Of a stretch of 34,965 nucleotides of DNA, positions 1-8,326 are shown piece by piece. The notes under the pieces were generated by a model. The model searched no databases and had not been told where the DNA came from. It saw nothing but the letters and a program-made list of their open reading frames with translations. The translations under genes were made by a program, and so were the position numbers. Origin of the DNA: DRGT01 sp022567895 (GTDB lineage: Archaea; Thermoproteota; Nitrososphaeria; Nitrososphaerales; Nitrosopumilaceae); the NCBI GenBank assembly GCA_022567895.1, contig JADFGC010000005.1:1-34965 (forward strand), in the 5' to 3' direction. Each line of letters opens with the position of its first letter. Positions within the stretch are counted from its first letter, which is position 1.

Positions 1-22
1 ATACAAAGATGCTTTCTCCTTT

Positions 23-136
23 TTAAAAAATGCCAAAATTATCTAAAAGAGTGATTCTATCTGAGGCTTGGCTAAATACAGTAGGGGGTACTAGCAAAAT
101 AAAAGCAAATGCTATGACAACAAATGGTTTATTCAC
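23..136 (-). pseudogene. Short secreted-protein ORF with signal peptide, stopped near the window edge
   Basis: A GTG-started frame encodes 37 residues beginning MNKPFVVIAFAF, with a hydrophobic core and a likely cleavage after VFSQA, so it looks like an exported protein. It stops at TAA (23-25). Past that stop the same frame stays open to the window edge, reading KGESIFV, which would continue naturally as an extracellular domain if the TAA were AAA. A TATA-like CCTTAAGTA lies about 26 nt upstream of the GTG, fitting a leaderless transcript. It may be a gene broken by a nonsense change, a sequencing error in the adjacent T/A run, or a genuine 37-aa secreted peptide. The rest of the gene lies outside the window, so this cannot be decided here. 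Confidence 0.35.
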
Positions 137-223
137 AAAGATCAAAAACTCTAGAATCCATACTTAAGGATTGAGTATTAAAGATCCGAACTTACTATTA
201 TTTAGGACTAATTTTGCCTGAAT

Positions 224-442
224 TCAAGCAAATACAGATACACGAACATATTCACTATCTTGATTATTTTCTAGGTCAGAACCGTGAACATTGTTAACAT
301 GGAACATGCAATAATCATGAAATTGTTCAATTGTTCTCACACCGCAATTTTGGCAAATCATACTAATGGTCTCTTTACACTCTGCACATTGAGTACATTT
401 TACCAATACTCCACCACATTTTCTACATGATTCATCAGGCAT
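224..442 (-). CDS. Small zinc-ribbon protein, 72 aa, function unknown
   Basis: The protein carries four CxxC-type pairs: CRKC near residues 6-9, CTQC and CAEC near 16-22, and CQNC near 30-33, followed by a His/Cys stretch (HDYCMFHVNNVH). This suggests one or two bound zinc ions. The start is ATG at 442, and a TATA-like TTTTTAAAAATC sits about 26 nt upstream, as expected for a leaderless archaeal mRNA. It is a stand-alone minus-strand gene between the interrupted secreted ORF and the methyltransferase. I do not recognise a named family. Small Cys-rich proteins like this often bind nucleic acid or partner proteins, but that is inference. Confidence 0.7.
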   Translation of the reverse strand: MPDESCRKCGGVLVKCTQCAECKETISMICQNCGVRTIEQFHDYCMFHVNNVHGSDLENNQDSEYVRVSVFA

Positions 443-560
443 TTCTTTTCAATACGATTTTTAAAAATCTGAATATAAGGTAAGCGTAGAAATTGTTCTA
501 CTCAATGATCAGTGAAAATGATCCCATAACCAGTTACACCTTAAGAAAAGTGGTGAAAAG

Positions 561-1187
561 TTGACCATAGATAAAGTAAAAAAAACATTTGACAAATGGG
601 CAATAATTGGAAGAGCAGAATTAATGGAACGTGAACATACAAAGTCAGTTCAAAAATTTTTAAATTCTATTTCTTTTAACAAACCATTTATGTTTCTTGA
701 TGTTGGTTGTGGGAACGGTTGGGTAGTCAGAAAAATTGCAGGGATGAAATTATGTAAAAAAGTTGTGGGCATAGATAAAAGTAAAAACATGATTAAAAAT
801 TCAAAATCAAAGAAAAAATTTTCTAAAGAAGAATTTTTTCAAGCAGATATACAGTCATGGAAGTATAAAGGAAAATTTGATTATATTTTTTCAATGGAAT
901 CAATTTATTATTCAGAATCATTAGATTTAGCATTAAAGAAAATTTTCAAACTCTTAAAAAATGGAGGGCAATTTTTTTGTGGTACTGATTTTTACAAAGA
1001 CAATAAAGCAACAGCAGGGTGGCCAAAGCAAATGAAACTTGAAATGCATTTACGATCAAAAAAAGAATGGCAAGAATTATTCAAAAAACATGGTTTTAAA
1101 ACAAAAACTAAACAAGTTAAAGATCCTAAAAGTAGAAAAAAATGGAAAAGAGAGTTTGGTACTTTATTTATTATTGGAACAAAATAG
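561..1187 (+). CDS. SAM-dependent class I methyltransferase
   Basis: This is a 208-aa Rossmann-fold methyltransferase. Motif I is FLDVGCGNG at residues 45-53, an acidic residue that would bind the SAM ribose is in VVGIDKSK (D72), and FDYIFSMESIYY near 106-117 fits motif IV. The C-terminal third is very Lys-rich (KSRKKWKRE), which could help bind RNA or another acidic partner. The start is TTG at 561, preceded by GGTGAAAAG as a possible ribosome-binding site. It is monocistronic and convergent with the solute-binding protein gene, with a 4-bp gap. The substrate cannot be told from sequence; small-molecule, protein and RNA targets are all possible. Confidence 0.85.
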   Translation: MTIDKVKKTFDKWAIIGRAELMEREHTKSVQKFLNSISFNKPFMFLDVGCGNGWVVRKIAGMKLCKKVVGIDKSKNMIKNSKSKKKFSKEEFFQADIQSWKYKGKFDYIFSMESIYYSESLDLALKKIFKLLKNGGQFFCGTDFYKDNKATAGWPKQMKLEMHLRSKKEWQELFKKHGFKTKTKQVKDPKSRKKWKREFGTLFIIGTK

Positions 1188-1191
1188 CTGT

Positions 1192-3675
1192 TTACTTTTC
1201 AATTTTTTTGGAATTTAATTTACTCTTTACATACAAGAGTATTCCAATTGCAGTTGCTCCAGCAACAATTACCAAATATCCATAATTATTTGTGGATATT
1301 TGACTTTGTTGAGTTTCAGAAAATGTAGGCTTTGGCAACTCCTGTGTCGGATTATCAACGACTAGAAAACTTGTACTAAAAATGTCAGGCCGTAGAACAG
1401 TATCCGACATTGCAAATACCTTCAAATCATTGGCCCCAATCAAAAACCGCTCTGTTTTTTCTTCAGACAAGGTCAAGGTAGTTTGTTTACCACTTACCTG
1501 CTCAACACCAGATTCTACTATATTTCCTTCAGAATTTGTCAAAAAGTATTGGATTCTAGTTGTATCTTTGGTTTGAATCGAAATAGAGAGTTCTTCACCT
1601 TTGACGACTAATTCTGGTAATTCTACATTTTCAATCTGAGGAAATTGAACTGTCTCAAATTCTGACCAGGTTCCTGATTTTATTGGATATGTGGGATCAT
1701 CAAAAGCAATGATAGTTATGGTTCTAGATTCTGGAGAGTATCTATCTAGAAAAAATGGACCATTGCTTATAATTGCATGATTATTTTCTTGAATCCAATT
1801 TATTGATGCGTCATAACGTGATTCAAAATATTTTTGATTTGATACAAAAGATTTCAAAGCTGATGGAATATGATTAGAGTTTTTAAAATCAGAAAGATAT
1901 CCTTCTATAATTTTTGCATCATTTGGAACAATTAATGAAAGCCAATTAACATTTTTACTAGTTGCGCCGGAACGAGAAAATGAAACCTTTCCATCAATTA
2001 CTGATTGCTCCATTGCAGAAACTAATTCCCATGGCATTACACTCCACATTGATGCCCAATCAGCAATTTCTGATTTATCAAAGTGCCAATAATCAACATA
2101 TACTTCTATTGTATCCTCATCAAGTGGTTTAACACCAATTATTGTATTGACAACTTGAATTGCTCTTGGAGTAAATTCGGTATCAAATGTTTTATCACCT
2201 TCACCAGTATCTGAACCCCATTCAATTGTAAAGTAAAGTGAATGTAAAATGTCATTCATATCCATTTTTTGGCCATGATGCCAATTACCTAATGAAAGAT
2301 CAAATGTGACTTTACTTGTTGATTTTGTATCTTCTTCAACATTTTTCCATGTTTGCTGAGAAGGATCCCAGATTATTGCATCATCAGGCAAATCAATTGT
2401 TCCATCAGGTCCTGCCGTTTCTACATTCCATGAAGTTCTAATTGGAAATGTCAAACCGGTGTATGGATGTTTGAAAACACCTGGGTCAGAAATTACTCCC
2501 CAAATATGCCTACTATAACTATCGCTTAAACCCATAATTGGATTCCAAGCACCTTGATAGATTTGTTTGACACCAATCACCAAATTATCAGAATCACTTT
2601 GAACATTTATTGGAGTAAATCGGCTTGGAACTCCAGCACCAAAGTCATTAATGACTCCATTAACTTTTTCATTTACAACATATTGATCAAGTTTACTAGC
2701 AATAAAAATTCGAACAGATTCATTCAATCCCTCAACAATTGCTTGCTGAATTAATTCAGTTCTTTCTTCAGCAGATTTAAAATCACCAGTATAGATTCTT
2801 TGAGTAAGCGAATCAAGGTTTTCGTTTTGATAATTCCAATATGTAGGATTATTGAATCCTGGCATGTTTGAGAACCAAGGAGAATACATTTGTGCTAGTC
2901 CAACAGAATCATACCTCACAAATGCCGAGCTAGCCCAACCTTCCGTATAAAGATGCCATTTAACATCAACAGGGTTTGAACCATAAACAATAACGAATGC
3001 TTTGTTTAGATCACCATAGTCTTTGTTAATAATGAATCCAATTTTTTGAAGCTCAGATGAAATTAACTCCCCAATTGATTTTCTTACTGTGTCATCACTT
3101 CTAATGAATATCGTTATTTCAATTGGTTTTCCATTAATTGACCAGAGACCATCAATTTTTTCAGCACCATTTGCAACAAGCGCGTCAGATATCATATTTT
3201 CAGCAAGTGTTGGATTGTACCTAAAATGAAATGATTCTAGCTGACTTATGATTGAAAGATAATCGGGATTATAAGGACTATAATATGAAATCATTTCAGA
3301 TCCATATCCTCCCATTAATTCATTTACAATTAATTTTCTATCAATGAGATAATTTAGTGCAAAACGAACTTCTTTTATTGAAAACGGATTAAATTCATCT
3401 GATACTCCAGGATTTACAAGGATGCTATATGAGCCACCAGTTGATTCAAAAACTTGAATTCCTTCTCTTGATTCAATGCTTTCAATTCTGTCTGATGAGA
3501 TTCTAAAGTAATACATGTCCAGATTGCCATTTCTAACTTCCTCTAAAGCAGTATTCTCATCAAGATATTGAATGAATTTAATTTCATTTACTTTAGAGCC
3601 TTTTTCAGCAAAAACTAAATTGATACTAGAAAATCCTAATAAGAATACTAGAATGCAGCAAAGGAGTAGTTTCAT
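1192..3675 (-). CDS. ABC transporter solute-binding protein, family 5 (peptide/OppA-like), membrane-anchored
   Basis: This 827-aa protein has an N-terminal signal peptide (hydrophobic residues 3-22, cleavage near VFAEK) and a C-terminal membrane helix (YLVIVAGATAIGILLYV, about 800-816) followed by a Lys-rich cytoplasmic tail, so it should sit anchored on the outer face. The middle matches the SBP_bac_5 pattern, with EVRFALNYLIDRKLIV near residue 120 and long Trp/Tyr-rich stretches. At about 800 residues it is much longer than the usual 500-600 of bacterial OppA. No permease or ATPase genes are adjacent, so its transporter must be encoded elsewhere, or it serves as a sensor. A 16-bp perfect palindrome overlaps its probable TATA box. 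Confidence 0.85.
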   Translation of the reverse strand: MKLLLCCILVFLLGFSSINLVFAEKGSKVNEIKFIQYLDENTALEEVRNGNLDMYYFRISSDRIESIESREGIQVFESTGGSYSILVNPGVSDEFNPFSIKEVRFALNYLIDRKLIVNELMGGYGSEMISYYSPYNPDYLSIISQLESFHFRYNPTLAENMISDALVANGAEKIDGLWSINGKPIEITIFIRSDDTVRKSIGELISSELQKIGFIINKDYGDLNKAFVIVYGSNPVDVKWHLYTEGWASSAFVRYDSVGLAQMYSPWFSNMPGFNNPTYWNYQNENLDSLTQRIYTGDFKSAEERTELIQQAIVEGLNESVRIFIASKLDQYVVNEKVNGVINDFGAGVPSRFTPINVQSDSDNLVIGVKQIYQGAWNPIMGLSDSYSRHIWGVISDPGVFKHPYTGLTFPIRTSWNVETAGPDGTIDLPDDAIIWDPSQQTWKNVEEDTKSTSKVTFDLSLGNWHHGQKMDMNDILHSLYFTIEWGSDTGEGDKTFDTEFTPRAIQVVNTIIGVKPLDEDTIEVYVDYWHFDKSEIADWASMWSVMPWELVSAMEQSVIDGKVSFSRSGATSKNVNWLSLIVPNDAKIIEGYLSDFKNSNHIPSALKSFVSNQKYFESRYDASINWIQENNHAIISNGPFFLDRYSPESRTITIIAFDDPTYPIKSGTWSEFETVQFPQIENVELPELVVKGEELSISIQTKDTTRIQYFLTNSEGNIVESGVEQVSGKQTTLTLSEEKTERFLIGANDLKVFAMSDTVLRPDIFSTSFLVVDNPTQELPKPTFSETQQSQISTNNYGYLVIVAGATAIGILLYVKSKLNSKKIEK

Positions 3676-3699
3676 AAAATTGCGTTTACAACTGACATA

Positions 3700-3715
3700 A
3701 TTAAAGATCTTTAAT
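3700..3715. promoter_or_regulatory. 16-bp perfect palindrome over the TATA region of the solute-binding protein gene
   Basis: ATTAAAGATCTTTAAT is identical to its own reverse complement. Read on the minus strand, its CTTTAAT part lies 26-32 nt upstream of the ATG at 3675, where a TATA box is expected for a leaderless transcript. It could be a bidirectional TATA element or a repressor site. The divergent 48-aa gene has its own TATA-like CTTATACTAG near 3735-3744, so the palindrome is not needed to explain that promoter. Confidence 0.45.
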
Positions 3716-3763
3716 CAAACTTTTTGCCATTCATTCTTATACTAGCAAAAATTGGATTATTCA

Positions 3764-3910
3764 ATGTCCGAAGAAAGGAAAATGTATCCTATGAAATGTG
3801 CTGATTGCGGCAAAGACTCAGAAGTACCTTTTGAACCAAAACCAGATAGACCAGTGTATTGTAGAGAATGTTTACCAAAACATAGAAAATTTAAACCAAG
3901 AAGATTCTAA
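3764..3910 (+). CDS. CxxC-x17-CxxC domain protein, 48 aa
   Basis: The small frame starts ATG at 3764 and encodes 48 residues. Cysteines at 12, 15, 33 and 36 form two CxxC pairs separated by exactly 17 residues (MKCADCGKDSEVPFEP, then PVYCRECLPKH), which is the signature of the CxxC-x17-CxxC zinc-binding family. A basic tail (HRKFKPRRF) follows and could contact nucleic acid. TTCTTATACTAG lies about 26 nt upstream, giving a leaderless promoter. It is transcribed divergently from the solute-binding protein gene and precedes the Mrr-like nuclease gene with a gap of 87 bp. The molecular role of the family is not established. Confidence 0.8.
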   Translation: MSEERKMYPMKCADCGKDSEVPFEPKPDRPVYCRECLPKHRKFKPRRF

Positions 3911-3997
3911 GCTGAAATATGCTTAATCGCTATTTTTTTAAAATTGAATTTTGCCACAACTATTTTCCAAACTTTTGTATAACATTTAAAAAAAACA

Positions 3998-4636
3998 TTG
4001 GCAGTGTTTCTTAAACCATACATACAAGGACTTGATGGAATTATTCCAGGTGGAATTTCAATAGCGGATTTTTCCATAGTGTCAAAAACTGATCAATCAA
4101 CTACAAAAAAAATCCTTGATGAGTTGACTAAAAATGGAATTGGTTCAAAGGATGGTGATTTATTTAATTTTAATTCAGGTGATAGATTAAAGTCTGCTCT
4201 TTTTATTTTAAAAAAGGGTGCTACCATTGATGAGGTATCAGAACATATTGATTGGAAAGACTTTGAAGGGCTTGTTGCAGAAATTTTAGAATCAAAAGGT
4301 TTTGGTACAATAAGAAATATGATTTTGACAAAGCCCAGAATGGAAATAGATGTAGTCGGTATCAAGATTGGAGTGGCAATATTGATTGATTGTAAGCACT
4401 GGAAAAGAACTAGTACATCTGCCATTCAGACAGCTGTAAAAAAACAGATTAGAAGAACTAAGAGATATGTTTCTCAAACACAGGGAGCAATGGCCATTCC
4501 AGTAATTGTGACACTTTATGAAGAAAAAGCGTCTTTTATAAACAGGGTTCCAATAGTGCCAATTCAAAAATTCTCTTCATTTGTAGATGAGTTTTATGGA
4601 AATTTAGATGAAGTTGAAATTATAAAATCAGACTAG
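3998..4636 (+). CDS. Winged-helix plus Mrr-like PD-(D/E)XK nuclease protein
   Basis: The 212-aa protein has an N-terminal helix-turn-helix/winged-helix segment (residues about 20-60, including TTKKILDELTKNGIG) and a C-terminal restriction-endonuclease-like fold. The nuclease core is visible as WKDFEGLVAEILESKGFG (86-103), then EIDVVG (catalytic Asp about 118), and ILIDCKHW (Asp 131, Lys 133), matching the Mrr_cat D...DxK pattern. The start is TTG at 4000-3998 in reading order 3998. There is no methyltransferase or other restriction subunit nearby, so a solitary repair or DNA-quality role is as likely as defence. Its 3' end overlaps the convergent DUF2070 gene by 17 bp. Confidence 0.75.
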   Translation: MAVFLKPYIQGLDGIIPGGISIADFSIVSKTDQSTTKKILDELTKNGIGSKDGDLFNFNSGDRLKSALFILKKGATIDEVSEHIDWKDFEGLVAEILESKGFGTIRNMILTKPRMEIDVVGIKIGVAILIDCKHWKRTSTSAIQTAVKKQIRRTKRYVSQTQGAMAIPVIVTLYEEKASFINRVPIVPIQKFSSFVDEFYGNLDEVEIIKSD

Positions 4637-6365
4637 CTATAAACAAAACAAATCCGCCAATTGCAAATCCCTTTGTCAGCCGCAAAGATTTGTCAAGCGC
4701 GTTTGAAAAATCCTCAAAAATTTTTGGCCCCATCACTTTAACATTTGTTTGACTTTCAATTATTTCAAACTTGGCGGGCTGAACATTTTTCTCTGAGTTT
4801 TTAGCAATATCCATATACCAAGATGATAGCGTTTGTGGATCTGTGACGAATCCTAATTGATAATATCCTTGTTTGGTTCTAACTTTAACTGAAGCGTAAT
4901 GTGTATCTGAAGTACAAAGTTCTAATAGATTATAATTATTTTTTGTAAAATATTCTATGATTTTTTCTCTCACACCATTTTCCATATTGTTTGCATCAGC
5001 CCATCCAAGAAAATATTTTCTATTATTAATTTTTAAGCATAAAACACTAATTCCACCCATTCCTAGATCATGTACATTAAGATTCATGTTTTTTGAATTC
5101 GCGTAACCAAATTCTAGAGGATGATTTTCTTTGGTCATTAATGTGTCAAGACAAGATTTTGCTGCCGTTAACATGTCTTCTGAATTTGTTTTAGAGATTT
5201 CTTTTCCCATTGCATTATGACAATCTACAACCATCACTCTTTCAAACATCCTATTTTTGGAATATTGTTCAATCTCTGTTTTCACATAACTTGGTAAATC
5301 TTCCATACCGTGTGGGGATAAGGACAAAAACAACAAAGCATTTTTGTCAAATAATATTCCAGTTGCTCTGGCTTTGTTTATTTGAACAGTTACGGGTTCA
5401 GTACATGTTAAACCTTCTTGAGAAATTGAATCAGTTGAAAGACTCTTCAAATAATTATCAACCTCATTTTTAGAAGGAAGATTAAGTGAATGATCAGATA
5501 TACTATGCAGCACCATGGCTGAAGAATCAAGATTTTTGTAAATCAGATATGGGATATTGCTTCCTCCAATTGGATGATATGGACCAGGATGAATTTCTGG
5601 CAAAACTAACCTAAATTCAGAGTTTTGGTCTTTAGTTTTTAATCTAATTTGAGAAGTGTAAACGGTTTTCGTTTTTGAGCGCTTTTCAATAAGAGATTCC
5701 ATTTCACACATATCATTTTTTCCAATAGATGAGAGATAGGCCTGAACAAGTTCATGTGTGCTTTTAACTTCTGGTCTACCTACTTTATCTGTAAAATAAG
5801 TCCAAGTACTTGCCAATGTAAGAAATACAATTCCAAATCCTAAAGCTAATGGGTCTCCAAGTGTGGTAGTCCACATGTTTTGTGGAATTAATGCCAAAAA
5901 CATGGCGAGTGGCTGTAACATACACAATACCAAAGCCTTTCTAATCGTTAGGCCAAGAACGGTAGTGAGTAGTCCAATTCTAAAGCTTGCAAACAAAAAC
6001 ATGCCAACGGTAATGACAAATAATGAAGGTTCAATTTTTGAGAATACTGAAACAGATGCTAATCCTAATAGTGCAAGTATAAGCCAAATTACATTTCCAA
6101 AGAACGACATATGAAGTGCTTTTGAATATTCTTTATTTTTAATAAAACGAGAATCAATTAATTGTGTAACAACAAGGGCTGCTAACACCAAACCCAATCT
6201 AAGAAAAATTTCATCGCTTTGAAGATAACCGTAAACGGTTGTTACAACTAGTAATCCTACAAGTCCAATAGAAAATGTTAATGATTGATAACGATGAGCT
6301 GGGGTAAGTAATGAAAATGAATACCTCCTATGAATACGTGAAACATGGTCTTCTGATTCTTCCAT
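4620..6365 (-). CDS. DUF2070 family archaeal membrane protein
   Basis: The 581-aa protein has a block of about six to seven membrane helices (residues 30-190), a long soluble domain (200-555) and a final C-terminal helix (about 563-580). This layout matches the archaeal DUF2070 family. The soluble part is dotted with His/Asp motifs: EIHPGPYHPIGGSN (257-270), SPHGMEDLP (350-358), VDCHNAMG (380-387) and SDTHYA (486-491), which look like a metal site of a hydrolase. The gene is 7 bp downstream of secG on the same strand and probably shares its transcript. The function is unknown; a membrane-linked metal hydrolase is inference. Confidence 0.85.
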   Translation of the reverse strand: MEESEDHVSRIHRRYSFSLLTPAHRYQSLTFSIGLVGLLVVTTVYGYLQSDEIFLRLGLVLAALVVTQLIDSRFIKNKEYSKALHMSFFGNVIWLILALLGLASVSVFSKIEPSLFVITVGMFLFASFRIGLLTTVLGLTIRKALVLCMLQPLAMFLALIPQNMWTTTLGDPLALGFGIVFLTLASTWTYFTDKVGRPEVKSTHELVQAYLSSIGKNDMCEMESLIEKRSKTKTVYTSQIRLKTKDQNSEFRLVLPEIHPGPYHPIGGSNIPYLIYKNLDSSAMVLHSISDHSLNLPSKNEVDNYLKSLSTDSISQEGLTCTEPVTVQINKARATGILFDKNALLFLSLSPHGMEDLPSYVKTEIEQYSKNRMFERVMVVDCHNAMGKEISKTNSEDMLTAAKSCLDTLMTKENHPLEFGYANSKNMNLNVHDLGMGGISVLCLKINNRKYFLGWADANNMENGVREKIIEYFTKNNYNLLELCTSDTHYASVKVRTKQGYYQLGFVTDPQTLSSWYMDIAKNSEKNVQPAKFEIIESQTNVKVMGPKIFEDFSNALDKSLRLTKGFAIGGFVLFIASLIL

Positions 6366-6372
6366 TTTTTAA

Positions 6373-6540
6373 TCACGGCGCGAGAAAAATGTCAATTGCC
6401 CATGAAATTGCAATAAGACTAATTGGAATAGTTACCACGATTTTTGGATCTATTTTGAATCCTTTAGTTTCATCTTCAAAGAATCTTAACAGTCCTGCAC
6501 TTGATGCTGGAAGTGGCGCGCTTTTCTTTTTGCTACTCAT
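6373..6540 (-). CDS. secG: Preprotein translocase subunit SecG (Sec61-beta), 55 aa
   Basis: A short frame with ATG at 6540 encodes 55 residues. It starts with a Lys/Ser cluster and APLPASSAGLLRFFEDE, then FKIDPKIVV, then a single C-terminal membrane helix (about 35-53). This is the typical archaeal Sec61-beta layout: a cytosolic N-terminus with the conserved SSAGLLRFF motif and one tail anchor. It forms the non-essential third subunit of the SecYEG/Sec61 channel. It lies between the UPF0148-type gene (37 bp upstream) and DUF2070 (7 bp downstream). A T/A-rich TATA-like stretch about 26 nt upstream of the ATG suggests it can also be transcribed alone. Confidence 0.93.
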   Translation of the reverse strand: MSSKKKSAPLPASSAGLLRFFEDETKGFKIDPKIVVTIPISLIAISWAIDIFLAP

Positions 6541-6577
6541 AGTTGCTTTACCAAGTCAGGATTTTAGAATAAAAACT

Positions 6578-6913
6578 TTATTGCTGGTTTTTCAGTTTAG
6601 AAATGCTTTCTATGAGTGAATTTATTAATTTTAGAATTTTTTGCTGTTTTTCATGATCCTTTTCTTGCTCAAGTTCCTTTGAAAGGGCTTGAAGTTTTTT
6701 CTCTAGGATTTCAATTGCGGGAGAGGATTTTTCTTCTTTTTCCTCCTTTGGTTCAATTTTTTGTGTTTTATCAGGTTCTTTACCACACATTACACATAAT
6801 GCATTGCCATTCATCATTACCCGAACGCCTTTACAATATGGACATGGCTCACTAAGCAAAGTTGCGCCTTTAAGTAACATTTCTACTGCTTTTTTGGTAA
6901 GTTCCTGTGACAC
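6578..6913 (-). CDS. UPF0148 / Sjogren autoantigen p27-type zinc-ribbon protein
   Basis: The 111-aa protein has an N-terminal helix (LTKKAVEMLLKGATLLSEPC), one zinc ribbon built from CPYC near residues 24-27 and CVMC near 40-43, and a long charged C-terminal coiled coil (about 57-108, Lys/Glu-rich with KKLQALSKELEQE). This order matches the UPF0148 family related to the human autoantigen p27. The start is GTG at 6913; an ATG two bases away is out of frame. It is the first gene of a probable minus-strand unit with secG and DUF2070. The biochemical role of the family is not known. Confidence 0.8.
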   Translation of the reverse strand: MSQELTKKAVEMLLKGATLLSEPCPYCKGVRVMMNGNALCVMCGKEPDKTQKIEPKEEKEEKSSPAIEILEKKLQALSKELEQEKDHEKQQKILKLINSLIESISKLKNQQ

Positions 6914-7017
6914 ATGTTATTCTACAAAAATCCTTGTAAAAAACCATCTTAAACCAAAATTTAGAGATTTTTTCAGATAAGGCTTAATAATATGTGTAAA
7001 GAAATAATTTCGAACGA

Positions 7018-7326
7018 ATGGCAGTTATTTGTAATACTTGTGGCCTTCCTGAAGATTTATGCGCGTGTGGTGAACTTGCTAAAGATAGTACCAAGATTGT
7101 AATTCGATTAGAAACTAGACGATTTAGAAAAAAAGGTACAATGATTGAAGGATTAGATCCTAAACTAAACAATCTTGCAAGTGTGGCAAGGGAATTGAAA
7201 AACAAGTATGCTTGCGGCGGTACTGCAAAAGATGGATACATTTTCTTGCAAGGTGATCATAGAGATACAATAAAAGAAACACTAGTTGGTTTGGGATTTT
7301 CCGAATCAACAATAGAGTTACATTAG
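7018..7326 (+). CDS. Translation initiation factor aIF1 (SUI1 family)
   Basis: This 102-aa protein carries the SUI1 fold. The core includes RRFRKKGTMIEGLDP (35-49), the ACGGTAKDGYIFLQGDHRD segment (65-83) and a final LVGLGF. As in many archaeal versions there is a Cys-containing N-terminal extension (CNTCGLPEDLCAC, residues 5-17). aIF1 helps the small ribosomal subunit reject wrong start codons, which is relevant in a genome using many TTG and GTG starts. The ATG at 7018 is preceded by GCTTAATAATATG at a leaderless TATA distance. A TTG-started protease gene follows after 7 bp and probably belongs to the same transcript. Confidence 0.93.
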   Translation: MAVICNTCGLPEDLCACGELAKDSTKIVIRLETRRFRKKGTMIEGLDPKLNNLASVARELKNKYACGGTAKDGYIFLQGDHRDTIKETLVGLGFSESTIELH

Positions 7327-7333
7327 AAATAAC

Positions 7334-8326
7334 TTGAATCAATCAAACAGAGCACTACAAGGATTAGGAATTCCCTATGCAGCTTTAATTTCAATTGTTT
7401 TTGGAATGATGATTCTTTCTTTTCCCATTGGCGCTTTTGTCGTATTCAATAGTGATATTGGTGATGAGATAAATTTTGAATATCCGCTTAGTGGATTTGA
7501 TTTTTTCCTAGGTGGAATCGGTTATGAAATTCCAATAGAGTTTGAGCTTGGTGATGCATTTATAGTAATTTGGATTTTATTTTTAATTTTATTTACAATT
7601 TCATTTCTTGGTCCAAAAAAAGATTTTCTTAAAACGCTAACTCCAATGGTTGCAGATGGAAAACAGCCACTTGAATCGAATTATTTGGTAACTATGATAA
7701 AATGGTTTAGCGTACTAGTTCTAATTTCTGGAATGATTAATTTTGTTCAAGAAGGTGTCGGCATAACAATAGAAGCGCCACCTGTTGAAAATGAATTAAT
7801 TCGATTCTATGATGTTACTGTTGCGCCAATCGTTGAAGAGATTGGGTTTAGAGTACTGCTTATTGGTTTGCCTCTTTTTGTATTGTATTCTCATAAAACG
7901 TCATTTCTGCATTTTTTCAAATCATTATGGAATCCATCTGATAATCTAGATGTTTCTAATTCTCGTAAAGCATTGATTTTGATTGTAGTTGTTGCTTTGT
8001 TTTTTGGTATTGCACATATTTTGTCTGGCGAATCATGGAGTAGTGGAAAGTTTGCACAAGCAACTGCCAGTGGAATAATAATTGGATGGGTATATTTTAG
8101 AATGGGATTAGTTTCTGCAATTTTAATTCATTGGGCAACAAATTATTTTGTATTCTCATACGTGTATATGATTGCAGATTTTGCTGAAATTTCAGTAGAA
8201 CAAGCCTTTGAGCATTCATTAATGATAACTTTGGAAATTTTGTTTATTGCCTTAGGAATTCTCTCAATAGCAATAATGATTTTTAATCGATATAATTTCA
8301 AAAAGAAAGAGAAATTAGAGATTTAA
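7334..8326 (+). CDS. CPBP (CAAX/Abi) family intramembrane metalloprotease
   Basis: This 330-aa polytopic membrane protein has the three CPBP active-site motifs in order: EEIGFR (E168, E169, R173), FFGIAH (F224, H228), and HWATN (H266, N270). These correspond to the EExxxR, FxxxH and HxxxN/B motifs of Rce1-like glutamate-type proteases. Around eight hydrophobic stretches are visible, the first at 14-38. The start is TTG at 7334, 7 bp after the aIF1 stop. Its 3' end overlaps the convergent TFB gene by 12 bp. Substrates of archaeal CPBP proteins are mostly unknown. Confidence 0.85.
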   Translation: MNQSNRALQGLGIPYAALISIVFGMMILSFPIGAFVVFNSDIGDEINFEYPLSGFDFFLGGIGYEIPIEFELGDAFIVIWILFLILFTISFLGPKKDFLKTLTPMVADGKQPLESNYLVTMIKWFSVLVLISGMINFVQEGVGITIEAPPVENELIRFYDVTVAPIVEEIGFRVLLIGLPLFVLYSHKTSFLHFFKSLWNPSDNLDVSNSRKALILIVVVALFFGIAHILSGESWSSGKFAQATASGIIIGWVYFRMGLVSAILIHWATNYFVFSYVYMIADFAEISVEQAFEHSLMITLEILFIALGILSIAIMIFNRYNFKKKEKLEI

